7,090 bases of DNA from Zeimonas sp964481165 (GTDB lineage: Bacteria; Pseudomonadota; Gammaproteobacteria; Burkholderiales; Burkholderiaceae_E), in assembly GCA_964481165.1 (NCBI GenBank), contig CAYZYC010000118.1, forward strand, positions 1 to 7,090, written 5' to 3'. The notes below the pieces were generated by a model. It was not told the DNA's origin and did not search any database. It saw only the letters and a program-made list of their open reading frames with translations. The position numbers and the translations under genes were made by a program. Shown here in pieces: positions 1-5,349 of the stretch. Each line of letters begins with the position of its first letter. The stretch's first letter is position 1.

Positions 1-4
1 CCGG

Positions 5-21
5 CTGGCACGGAAGATGCT
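5..21 (+). promoter_or_regulatory. sigma-54 (RpoN) promoter of glnA
   Basis: The bases CTGGCACGGAAGATGCT match the sigma-54 consensus YTGGCACGrNNNTTGCW at 13 of 14 specified positions; the one mismatch is A for the first T of TTGC. The GG (7-8) and GC (19-20) doublets have the required 12-base spacing. Transcription should start near base 32, giving a leader of about 135 bases before the glnA ATG. Sigma-54 promoters need an enhancer-bound activator, here presumably the NtrC encoded downstream; its binding sites would lie left of the window and cannot be seen. Confidence 0.85.
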
Positions 22-35
22 CTATCCGGGATGTC

Positions 36-85
36 CTTTTTCGTCCAGGCCGCCGCGGGGCGGTTTGAAGCCGTATCCGAAAAAG
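36..85 (+). promoter_or_regulatory. Potential stem-loop at the 5' end of the glnA leader
   Basis: CTTTTTCG (36-43) is perfectly complementary to CGAAAAAG (78-85). The enclosed segment contains a second hairpin, CCGCC (50-54) with GGCGG (59-63) around a 4-base loop. If transcription starts near base 32, the whole structure would sit at the very 5' end of the glnA mRNA. A further GC-rich hairpin is possible at 108-122. A role in mRNA stability or folding is inference; it does not resemble a riboswitch class I know. Confidence 0.4.
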
Positions 86-93
86 CCCAGAAT
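65..93 (+). promoter_or_regulatory. Weak sigma-70-like promoter candidate in the glnA leader
   Basis: TTGAAG (65-70) and CAGAAT (88-93) each match four of six bases of the sigma-70 hexamers and are separated by 17 bases. This could give basal, nitrogen-independent glnA expression beside the sigma-54 promoter. The match is weak and may be chance. Confidence 0.2.
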
Positions 94-167
94 CGCGCGA
101 TCGCCGTCCGCCGGGGCGGCGGCGCGTACCGACCCCTTCGAATCGCTTATCCCAGGAGAGTTCCAGC

Positions 168-1580
168 ATGGCCAGCGCCCAAGACGTGATCCGCATGATC
201 GCGGACAACGAGGTGAAATTCGTCGATCTGCGTTTCACCGATACGCGCGGCAAGGAACAGCACGTCTCGGTTCCGGCGAAGGTGTTCGATGCCGACAAGA
301 TCGAGACCGGCCACGCTTTCGACGGCTCGTCGATCGCCGGATGGAAGGGCATCGAGGCGTCCGACATGCTGCTGATGCCCGACGTCGAGACGGCCAATCT
401 CGATCCGTTTCGCGAAGAGGCGACGCTGATCATGAGCTGCGACGTCGTCGAGCCCTCCGACGGCAAGGGATACGCGCGCGACCCGCGATCGCTCGCCCGA
501 CGCGCCGAGGCGTACCTGAAGTCGACCGGCCTCGGCGACACCGCGTATTTCGGTCCCGAGCCCGAGTTCTTCATCTTCGATTCGGTGACCTGGCATGCCG
601 ACATGTCGGGCTGCTCGGTGCGCATCAACTCCGAGGAAGCATCGTGGTCGACCGGCCGGGAGATCGAGGGCGGGAACCTCGCGCACCGGCCCGGCGTCAA
701 GGGCGGGTATTTCCCCGTCCCGCCGGTCGACTCGTTCCAGGACATGCGCTCCGAGATGTGCCTGATCCTCGAGCAGATGGGCGTGCCGGTCGAGGTGCAC
801 CATCACGAAGTGGGAGGCGCCGGGCAGAACGAGATCGGCACGAAGTTCTCCACGCTCGTGCAGCGCGCCGACTGGCTGCAGCTGATGAAGTACGTCGTCT
901 TCAATGTCGCGCACAGCTACGGCAAGACGGCGACCTTCATGCCCAAGCCGATCGTCGGCGACAACGGATCGGGGATGCACGTGCACCAGTCGATCTGGAA
1001 GGACGGCCAGAACCTGTTCGCCGGCGACAAGTACGCGGGCCTGTCGGATTTCGCGCTGTACTACATCGGCGGAGTCATCCGTCACGCGCGTGCGCTCAAC
1101 GCGATCGCCAACCCCGGCACCAACTCGTACAAGCGGCTCGTACCGGGCTTCGAGGCGCCGGTGAAGCTCGCGTATTCGGCGCGCAACCGCTCGGCGTCGA
1201 TCCGCATCCCGTACGTCAGCAGCCCGAAGGGCCGGCGCATCGAGGTGCGTTTCCCCGATCCGACCGCGAACCCGTACCTGCTGTTCTCGGCGCTGATGAT
1301 GGCGGGCCTGGACGGAATCGAGAACAAGATCCACCCGGGCGAGGCCGCCGACAAGAACCTCTACGACCTGCCGCCCGAGGAGGAAGCGAGAATCCCGACC
1401 GTCTGCGCATCGCTCGACGAGGCGCTCGAGGCGCTCGACCAGGATCGCGAGTTCCTCACGCGCGGCGGCGTGTTCAGCAACGACCTCATCGATGCGTACA
1501 TCGAACTGAAGATGGACGAAGTCACCCGGATCCGGATGACGACGCATCCGGTCGAGTTCGACATGTACTACAGCATCTAA
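168..1580 (+). CDS. glnA: Glutamine synthetase, type I (GSI-beta)
   Basis: Makes glutamine from glutamate, ammonia and ATP; a cytoplasmic dodecamer and the main entry point of ammonium. At 470 residues it is full length. Metal and substrate residues sit two positions beyond the E. coli mature numbering: E131 and E133 in EPEFFIFD, E214 and E222 in HHHEVGGAGQNE, H271 in GSGMHVHQS, and E329 in PGFEAP. FDGSS at 51-55 holds the equivalent of Asp50 (D52). The NRSASIRIP segment is intact. Tyr399 in KNLYDLPPEE is the adenylylation site, so activity is probably switched off by GlnE-type adenylylation. AGGAG at 154-158, nine bases before the ATG, fixes the start. Expression is likely NtrC/sigma-54 controlled through the promoter at 5-21. 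No defect is visible. Confidence 0.98.
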   Translation: MASAQDVIRMIADNEVKFVDLRFTDTRGKEQHVSVPAKVFDADKIETGHAFDGSSIAGWKGIEASDMLLMPDVETANLDPFREEATLIMSCDVVEPSDGKGYARDPRSLARRAEAYLKSTGLGDTAYFGPEPEFFIFDSVTWHADMSGCSVRINSEEASWSTGREIEGGNLAHRPGVKGGYFPVPPVDSFQDMRSEMCLILEQMGVPVEVHHHEVGGAGQNEIGTKFSTLVQRADWLQLMKYVVFNVAHSYGKTATFMPKPIVGDNGSGMHVHQSIWKDGQNLFAGDKYAGLSDFALYYIGGVIRHARALNAIANPGTNSYKRLVPGFEAPVKLAYSARNRSASIRIPYVSSPKGRRIEVRFPDPTANPYLLFSALMMAGLDGIENKIHPGEAADKNLYDLPPEEEARIPTVCASLDEALEALDQDREFLTRGGVFSNDLIDAYIELKMDEVTRIRMTTHPVEFDMYYSI

Positions 1581-1588
1581 GAGAAAGC

Positions 1589-1611
1589 GCGTCGCGGATC
1601 GGGTGCGACGC
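1589..1611 (+). terminator. Hairpin just after glnA, possible weak terminator
   Basis: GCGTCGC (1589-1595) and GCGACGC (1605-1611) form a perfect 7-bp stem with a 9-base loop, eight bases after the glnA stop codon. There is no T-run, so it is not a canonical intrinsic terminator. It could act as an mRNA 3'-end stabiliser or work with Rho. The position is suggestive only. Confidence 0.35.
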
Positions 1612-1626
1612 TCCACAGGTCGGTCG

Positions 1627-1657
1627 GCCGTACGGCGGGTTTGAATCGCCGTACGGG
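1627..1657 (+). repeat. Twin 8-bp palindromes flanking the -35 box
   Basis: CCGTACGG occurs at 1628-1635 and again at 1649-1656. Each copy is itself a perfect palindrome and their starts are 21 bp apart, two helical turns. Read together they also form a 10-bp perfect inverted repeat (CCGTACGGCG with CGCCGTACGG) around a 9-base centre containing TTGAAT, the proposed -35 hexamer. The layout is that of an operator for a dimeric regulator. It is unlike the NtrC consensus (TGCAC-type half sites). It could alternatively be a hairpin on read-through glnA mRNA, but no T-run follows. Confidence 0.55.
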
Positions 1658-1669
1658 CTGACTTACACT
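1641..1669 (+). promoter_or_regulatory. sigma-70-like promoter of the DUF4124-ntrB-ntrC operon
   Basis: TTGAAT (1641-1646) and TACACT (1664-1669) each match four of six consensus bases with an ideal 17-base spacer. Transcription would begin around 1676, some 30 bases ahead of the DUF4124 gene. It is the only plausible promoter seen in the 128-base gap after glnA. The twin palindromes at 1628-1656 overlap the -35 and spacer, so regulated access is likely. The call is by eye. Confidence 0.45.
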
Positions 1670-1708
1670 GGACCGGATCCGTTCGGCCCACCGGAACCGC
1701 ACCGCCTC

Positions 1709-2266
1709 ATGTTCCTGCATCGATTCGCAAAGCTGCCATCCCCGATCGGCTGCGCGGCTTTCGCCGCCTCGATGGCCCTGACGATGTTCGTCGCCTCCGA
1801 GGCGTCGGCGCAGGTATACCGCTGCCAGTCCGACAACGGGGTTCCCGTCTACCAGGGCACGCCCAACGGCCGCAACTGCCAGGCGATCGACCTGCAGCCG
1901 CTCACGACGATTCCCTCACCGAAGCTGCCGTCGTCGGCGCGGAGCCCGGCCGCTGGAGGCGGTGCCGCAGGAGCGGGCGCGGCGGCGTCGCGCGGAGCTT
2001 CCGAGAACTTCCCGAGGGTCGACGCGTCCGTGCAGCGTTCGCGGGACAGCGACCGGCGGCGCATCCTCGAAGACGAACTGAAGAAGGAAGAGGAGCGGCT
2101 GGGCGAGTTGAAGAGCGTCTACAAGGACGGCGAACCCGACCGCCTCGGCGAGGAGCGCAACTACCAGCGCTACCTCGACCGCGTCGAGCGCCTGAAGGGC
2201 GACATCGCGCAGGCCGAGGGCAACATCGCGTCGATTCGCCGAGAACTCGGCACCATCAAGGACTGA
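1709..2266 (+). CDS. Exported DUF4124 domain protein with C-terminal coiled coil
   Basis: A 185-residue protein of unknown function. Residues 1-34 look like a Sec signal peptide: a basic N-terminus, a hydrophobic stretch around 13-29, and a probable cut after ASA before QVYRC. Residues 35-61 match the DUF4124 pattern (VYRC..DNGVPVYQ...) with a Cys pair, C39 and C57, that could form a periplasmic disulphide. Residues 72-98 are Ala/Gly/Ser/Pro-rich linker. Residues 112-182 are highly charged and heptad-like, probably a coiled coil. The ATG at 1709 was chosen because the next ATG (1772) would leave too short a signal peptide; its ribosome-binding site is weak. The open frame continues far upstream over glnA but only as a shadow. 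The stop lies 5 bases before the proposed ntrB start, so the genes are probably translationally coupled. Genes of this kind often sit between glnA and ntrB in betaproteobacteria (from memory). Confidence 0.85.
   Translation: MFLHRFAKLPSPIGCAAFAASMALTMFVASEASAQVYRCQSDNGVPVYQGTPNGRNCQAIDLQPLTTIPSPKLPSSARSPAAGGGAAGAGAAASRGASENFPRVDASVQRSRDSDRRRILEDELKKEEERLGELKSVYKDGEPDRLGEERNYQRYLDRVERLKGDIAQAEGNIASIRRELGTIKD
2258..2262 (+). promoter_or_regulatory. Ribosome-binding site placing the ntrB start
   Basis: AAGGA lies inside the last codons of the DUF4124 gene, nine bases before ATC at 2272 and directly abutting CTG at 2263. That spacing suits initiation at ATC, not at CTG. No comparable site serves the first canonical start, GTG 2374, which lies in the middle of the PAS domain. 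Confidence 0.4.
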
Positions 2267-2271
2267 CGGCG

Positions 2272-3378
2272 ATCACGTCCGGGCCCGCGCGCAGTCCTGC
2301 GGCCGAGGCGCCGAGGCAACGCCGTAACCGGCCCGCGTTCGCCGCCCTCGACCTGCTCGCGAGCGCGGTCGTCGTGCTCGATGCGCGCGGCGACTGCCTG
2401 TTCCTGAACGCCGCCGCCGAACAGCTGTTCGAGGTTTCGCAGCGACGCGCCGCCGGCCAGCCGTTCGCGCAGCTGTTCGTGGACCCGGCACCGATCGAGG
2501 GATTGCTCGAAGGTGCGCGCAGCGGCGGATTCGAAGAGAAGCGCACCGAAGTCGTGCTCGCCCGGCCGGGACGCGACGCCCGCCACCTGTCGACAATCGC
2601 GGTGCTGCCTCCCGAGCTGCCCGGCACGCTGCTGCTCGAGTTCCAGGAGACCGACCAGCGCTCGCGCGCCGAGCGCGAGGAGCACCTGCTCGAATCGGCC
2701 AACGCGTATCGCGAACTCGTCCGCAACCTGGCGCACGAGATCAAGAACCCGCTCGGCGGCATCCGCGGCGCCGCGCAGCTGCTCGACTCCGAACTCGAAT
2801 CGACGACGTTGCGCGAGTACACGCGGGTGATCGTCAAGGAAGCCGATCGCCTGCAGGTGCTCGTCGACCGATTGCTCGCCCCGCATCGGGGCACGCACGT
2901 CGTCGACGACGTGAACATTCATGAAGTTTGTGAATGGGTGCGATCATTATTGCTTGCCGAATATCCACAAGGGCTCGAGATCCTGCGCGATTACGACGCG
3001 AGCCTCCCCGAATTTCGCGGTGACCGCGAACAGATGGTCCAGGTGCTGCTGAACCTGATGCGCAACGCGGCGCAGGCGATGCAGGGGCACGGACGCATCG
3101 TGCTGCGAACGCGGATCGCCCGCCAGACGACGATTGCGCGGCGGCGCTGCAAACTGGCACTGGATTTGCATGTCATCGACAATGGACCGGGTATCCCGGA
3201 GGAGATCCACGACCGGGTCTTCCATCCGCTGGTTTCCGGACGGGATGGCGGAAGCGGATTGGGGCTGACCCTGGCGCAGAACTTCGTACAGCAGCACGGC
3301 GGGATCATCGAGTGCGACAGCCGGCCCGGACGCACCGATTTCCGCATCGTGCTGCCCTTGCCCGGGAGGGAGACGTGA
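2272..3378 (+). CDS. ntrB: Nitrogen regulation sensor histidine kinase NtrB (GlnL)
   Basis: Cytoplasmic kinase/phosphatase that, with PII, sets NtrC phosphorylation according to nitrogen state. Numbered from 2272 it has 368 residues (E. coli about 349). A PAS domain starts at LDLLASAVVVLD (2347 onward). The DHp H-box RNLAHEIKNPLGG carries phospho-acceptor His155 (2734-2736). The catalytic domain has the N-box LLNLMRNAAQAM with N265, the G1 box DNGPGIP (D303-P309) and the G2 box GGSGLGL (from about residue 326). There are no membrane segments, as expected. The start is the uncertainty: the frame has no ATG, GTG or TTG between at least 1981 and 2374, and GTG 2374 (334 residues) would cut off the first PAS strand. 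ATC 2272, nine bases after AAGGA, is my preferred start; CTG 2263 is an alternative. The stop overlaps the ntrC start by four bases. Confidence 0.93.
   Translation: MTSGPARSPAAEAPRQRRNRPAFAALDLLASAVVVLDARGDCLFLNAAAEQLFEVSQRRAAGQPFAQLFVDPAPIEGLLEGARSGGFEEKRTEVVLARPGRDARHLSTIAVLPPELPGTLLLEFQETDQRSRAEREEHLLESANAYRELVRNLAHEIKNPLGGIRGAAQLLDSELESTTLREYTRVIVKEADRLQVLVDRLLAPHRGTHVVDDVNIHEVCEWVRSLLLAEYPQGLEILRDYDASLPEFRGDREQMVQVLLNLMRNAAQAMQGHGRIVLRTRIARQTTIARRRCKLALDLHVIDNGPGIPEEIHDRVFHPLVSGRDGGSGLGLTLAQNFVQQHGGIIECDSRPGRTDFRIVLPLPGRET
2896..2913. repeat. 18-bp perfect palindrome inside ntrB
   Basis: CACGTCGTCGACGACGTG reads identically on both strands. It encodes the stretch before VNIHEV, between the DHp and ATP-binding domains. 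The core GTCGTCGACGAC is simply the favoured coding of Val-Val-Asp-Asp, so much of the symmetry may be a codon-use accident. It directly abuts an unusually AT-rich stretch (2911-2970) that contains a second inverted repeat, CATTCA (2916-2921) with TGAATG (2931-2936). Confidence 0.5.
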
Positions 3379-5261
3379 AGTCGGTGTGGATCGTCGACGA
3401 CGACGAGTCGATACGTTTCGTGCTCGAACGCGCCCTCGGCCGCGAGGGTTTCGAAGTGCGCGCCTTCGCGACGGCACGCGAGTGCCTCGAAGCGCTCGAC
3501 GGAGCGAGCCCGAAAGTCCTGCTGTCGGACATCCGCATGCCGGGCACGAGCGGGATCGAACTGCTCGAGGAGTTCCGACGCCGCCGGCCGGCGACGCCGG
3601 TGATCATCATGACCGCGTATTCCGACCTCGATAGTGCGGTCTCGGCGCTGCAGGGCGGCGCCTTCGAATACCTGCCCAAGCCCTTCGACCTTCCGGCCGC
3701 CGTCGAACTCGTGCGTCGCGCGATCGACGAGAGCGCACGCGAGGACGACGTCGAAGAGTCCGTCGACGTGCAGCTCGACATGCTCGGACAGGCGCCCGCG
3801 ATGCAGGACGTGTTCCGCGCGATCGGCCGCCTTTCGCAGTCCAGCGCCACGGTGCTGATCACCGGCGAATCGGGCACCGGCAAGGAGCTCGTCGCGCGGG
3901 CGCTGCACCGGCACAGTCCGCGTGCCGGGCAGAGCTTCGTCGCGCTGAACACCGCGGCGATTCCGCGCGACCTGCTCGAATCGGAGCTCTTCGGGCACGA
4001 ACGCGGCGCGTTCACCGGCGCGCAGCAGTTGCGCCACGGGCGTTTCGAACAGGCCCGCGGAGGAACGCTGTTCCTCGACGAGATCGGCGACATGGCGCCC
4101 GAGATGCAGACGCGCCTGTTGCGCGTGCTCTCCGACGGGCAGTACTACCGCGTCGGCGGCCATCAGCCGCAGAAGGCCGAGGCGCGGGTCATTGCAGCCA
4201 CGCACCAGGACCTCGAGGAACGCGTGCGCGAGGGGCTCTTTCGCGAGGATCTCTTCCATCGGCTGAACGTGATCCGGCTGCGCCTTCCGCCGCTTCGCGA
4301 GCGGCGCGAAGACATCCCGGCACTCGTTCGCCACTTCCTGCAGCGAAGCGCACGCGAACTCGGCGGCGAAGCGAAAAGGCTGTCGCCGGCGGCGCTGCAG
4401 GCAATGACTGCGTATCGCTGGCCCGGCAACGTCCGCCAGCTCGAGAACATGTGCCATTGGCTCACGGTGATGGCTCCGGCGCTCGTCGTCGACGTGCGCG
4501 ACCTGCCGCCCGAAATCCTGCAGGCAGCGGCGGGCGAGCACGGCGCCCGCGAAACGGGCGATGCGGGCGCGGCTGCAGCGAGCGGGCCTGCGCAGGTCGG
4601 GGTGGGGCACGGCGCGGTTGCGCCGGGCGGGATCGCGCCGGGCGGGGTTGCGTCGGGCAGGTCTGCGCACGGCGGATCGGCAACCGACAGGTCTGCGCAC
4701 ACCGGCGCTGCGCACGGCGAGCGTGCGAACGAAGGCGCGGGGGTCGATGCCATCGACGCGGACGACGCGAACGACATCGGATACGGCAGGGCGACCCGGG
4801 ACGACACTTTGCCCGTAGCCGGCGCCGGCTACGGCGACGTGCATGCGGTCGGGGTCGCCGATGCGACGGTCCGGTCGACCGGCGTGCAGGCTTCGTCGGC
4901 GGTCGCTCGTCGCGAGCCGCTGCGTGAACCGCCGAAGAACGTCGGCGTATCCGGCATGCGCACCGTGGGTACGAGCGAGCCGCGATGGGAGCGCCTGCTC
5001 GAGCAGGAGGTCGCCGCGATGCTCCGCGCGCAGCCGCAGCCGCAGTCGACGTCCGACGCGAGCCTGCTGATGGACCGGTTGACGCGCGAGTTCGAGGCAA
5101 CGGTCATCGCCACCGCATTGCGCCACACCGGTGGCCGTCGCATCGAAGCCGCGCATCGACTCGGCATCGGTCGCAACACGATCACGCGCAAGATCCAGGA
5201 ACTGCGACTCGACGAGGAGCCGCACGGAACCGCGCGCGGCGACGAACGCGAGCGTTCGTAG
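3375..5261 (+). CDS. ntrC: Nitrogen response regulator NtrC (GlnG), with long linker insert
   Basis: Sigma-54 enhancer-binding activator, partner of NtrB and probable activator of glnA. The GTG at 3375 gives the correct receiver N-terminus (VWIVDDDESIR), overlaps the ntrB stop as GTGA and follows GGGAGG at 3364-3369. The receiver domain (1-118) has D8-D10, phospho-acceptor D52, T80 and K102. The AAA+ domain (about 138-382) has Walker A GESGTGK (164-170), the sigma-54 contact loop GAFTGA (211-216), Walker B LFLDE with D235/E236, and WPGNVRQLEN (349-358). The C-terminal DNA-binding domain resumes at W538 (WERLLEQ), with a Fis-type helix-turn-helix at about 585-615 (GRRIEAAHRLGIGRNTITRK). At 628 residues it far exceeds the usual ~470; residues 383-537 form an Ala/Gly/Ser-rich insert where E. 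coli NtrC has only a short linker. All catalytic motifs are intact, so it is probably functional. Confidence 0.95.
   Translation: MKSVWIVDDDESIRFVLERALGREGFEVRAFATARECLEALDGASPKVLLSDIRMPGTSGIELLEEFRRRRPATPVIIMTAYSDLDSAVSALQGGAFEYLPKPFDLPAAVELVRRAIDESAREDDVEESVDVQLDMLGQAPAMQDVFRAIGRLSQSSATVLITGESGTGKELVARALHRHSPRAGQSFVALNTAAIPRDLLESELFGHERGAFTGAQQLRHGRFEQARGGTLFLDEIGDMAPEMQTRLLRVLSDGQYYRVGGHQPQKAEARVIAATHQDLEERVREGLFREDLFHRLNVIRLRLPPLRERREDIPALVRHFLQRSARELGGEAKRLSPAALQAMTAYRWPGNVRQLENMCHWLTVMAPALVVDVRDLPPEILQAAAGEHGARETGDAGAAAASGPAQVGVGHGAVAPGGIAPGGVASGRSAHGGSATDRSAHTGAAHGERANEGAGVDAIDADDANDIGYGRATRDDTLPVAGAGYGDVHAVGVADATVRSTGVQASSAVARREPLREPPKNVGVSGMRTVGTSEPRWERLLEQEVAAMLRAQPQPQSTSDASLLMDRLTREFEATVIATALRHTGGRRIEAAHRLGIGRNTITRKIQELRLDEEPHGTARGDERERS
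4566..4730 (+). repeat. Degenerate 15-bp tandem repeat coding the NtrC linker
   Basis: About eleven in-frame 15-base units encode pentads with small residues and usually Ala at position 4: GAAAA, SGPAQ, VGVGH, GAVAP, GGIAP, GGVAS, GRSAH, GGSAT, DRSAH, TGAAH, GERAN (NtrC residues 398-452). The clearest units are the eight from 4611 to 4730. The units at 4656 and 4686 share the 13-mer CAGGTCTGCGCAC. Length change by whole units would keep NtrC in frame. It lacks the Leu of true pentapeptide-repeat proteins, so a disordered linker is more likely than a beta-helix. Confidence 0.7.
4813..4834. repeat. 22-bp perfect palindrome within the ntrC insert
   Basis: The half-site CCGTAGCCGGC (4813-4823) is followed immediately by its exact reverse complement GCCGGCTACGG (4824-4834), with no spacer. 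It encodes Pro-Val-Ala-Gly-Ala-Gly-Tyr-Gly in NtrC. It could be a residue of an inserted palindromic repeat, a protein-binding site, or chance in GC-rich low-complexity DNA. Confidence 0.6.
5242..5259 (+). other. Short hairpin over the ntrC stop codon
   Basis: ACGAACG (5242-5248) and CGTTCGT (5253-5259) form a 7-bp stem with a 4-base loop, CGAG. The stem includes the first base of the ntrC TAG. No T-run follows within the 87-base gap, so a true intrinsic terminator is doubtful and read-through into the flavocytochrome gene is possible. Confidence 0.25.
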
Positions 5262-5292
5262 AACGACTCGAGCGCGGGGTCGGCAACGGACG

Positions 5293-5349
5293 ATGAAGAA
5301 CGCCATCGAACTCGATGCGCGACGGTGCTTTGCGAAGACGGCGACGTGA
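5293..5349 (+). CDS. Possible 18-residue leader ORF before the flavocytochrome gene
   Basis: ATG at 5293 opens the peptide MKNAIELDARRCFAKTAT, whose TGA (5347-5349) overlaps the flavocytochrome ATG (5349-5351) as TGATG. This overlap is typical of translational coupling. The ribosome-binding site is poor (ACGGA shortly before the ATG) and the peptide resembles no leader I know. It fills most of the 87-base gap after ntrC, where I see no convincing promoter. It may be chance. Confidence 0.25.
   Translation: MKNAIELDARRCFAKTAT

Noticed and set aside
36..85. glnA leader structure as a glutamine riboswitch
   Set aside because: I could not match it to the known glutamine-binding motifs, which are mainly cyanobacterial; only generic stems are visible.
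1589..1611. Strong intrinsic terminator after glnA
   Set aside because: The stem is good but no T-run follows, so it is reported only as a low-confidence hairpin.
147..1691. 514-codon open frame on the - strand opposite glnA
   Set aside because: It is the complement of glnA's highly conserved codons and has no family signature; a shadow.
17..1708. Upstream in-frame extension of the DUF4124 frame across glnA
   Set aside because: The extension is Arg-rich shadow translation of glnA in another frame. The signal peptide beginning at 1709 marks the true start.
2911..2970. Internal promoter for ntrC in the AT-rich patch
   Set aside because: No pair of -35/-10 hexamers with acceptable spacing and no sigma-54 doublets at the right distance were found.
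3312..3374. Earlier starts in the ntrC frame
   Set aside because: They would add residues inside ntrB before the receiver domain. GTG 3375 gives the canonical N-terminus and has a ribosome-binding site.
4566..4730. Tandem repeat as a CRISPR array or true pentapeptide-repeat domain
   Set aside because: The units are contiguous 15-mers without spacers and lie inside an intact reading frame, and the peptide lacks the A(D/N)LxX pattern.
4779..4952. GGATACG (4779-4785) and CGTATCC (4946-4952) as ends of an inserted element
   Set aside because: A 7-bp inverted match 160 bases apart is expected by chance, and there is no target duplication or transposase.
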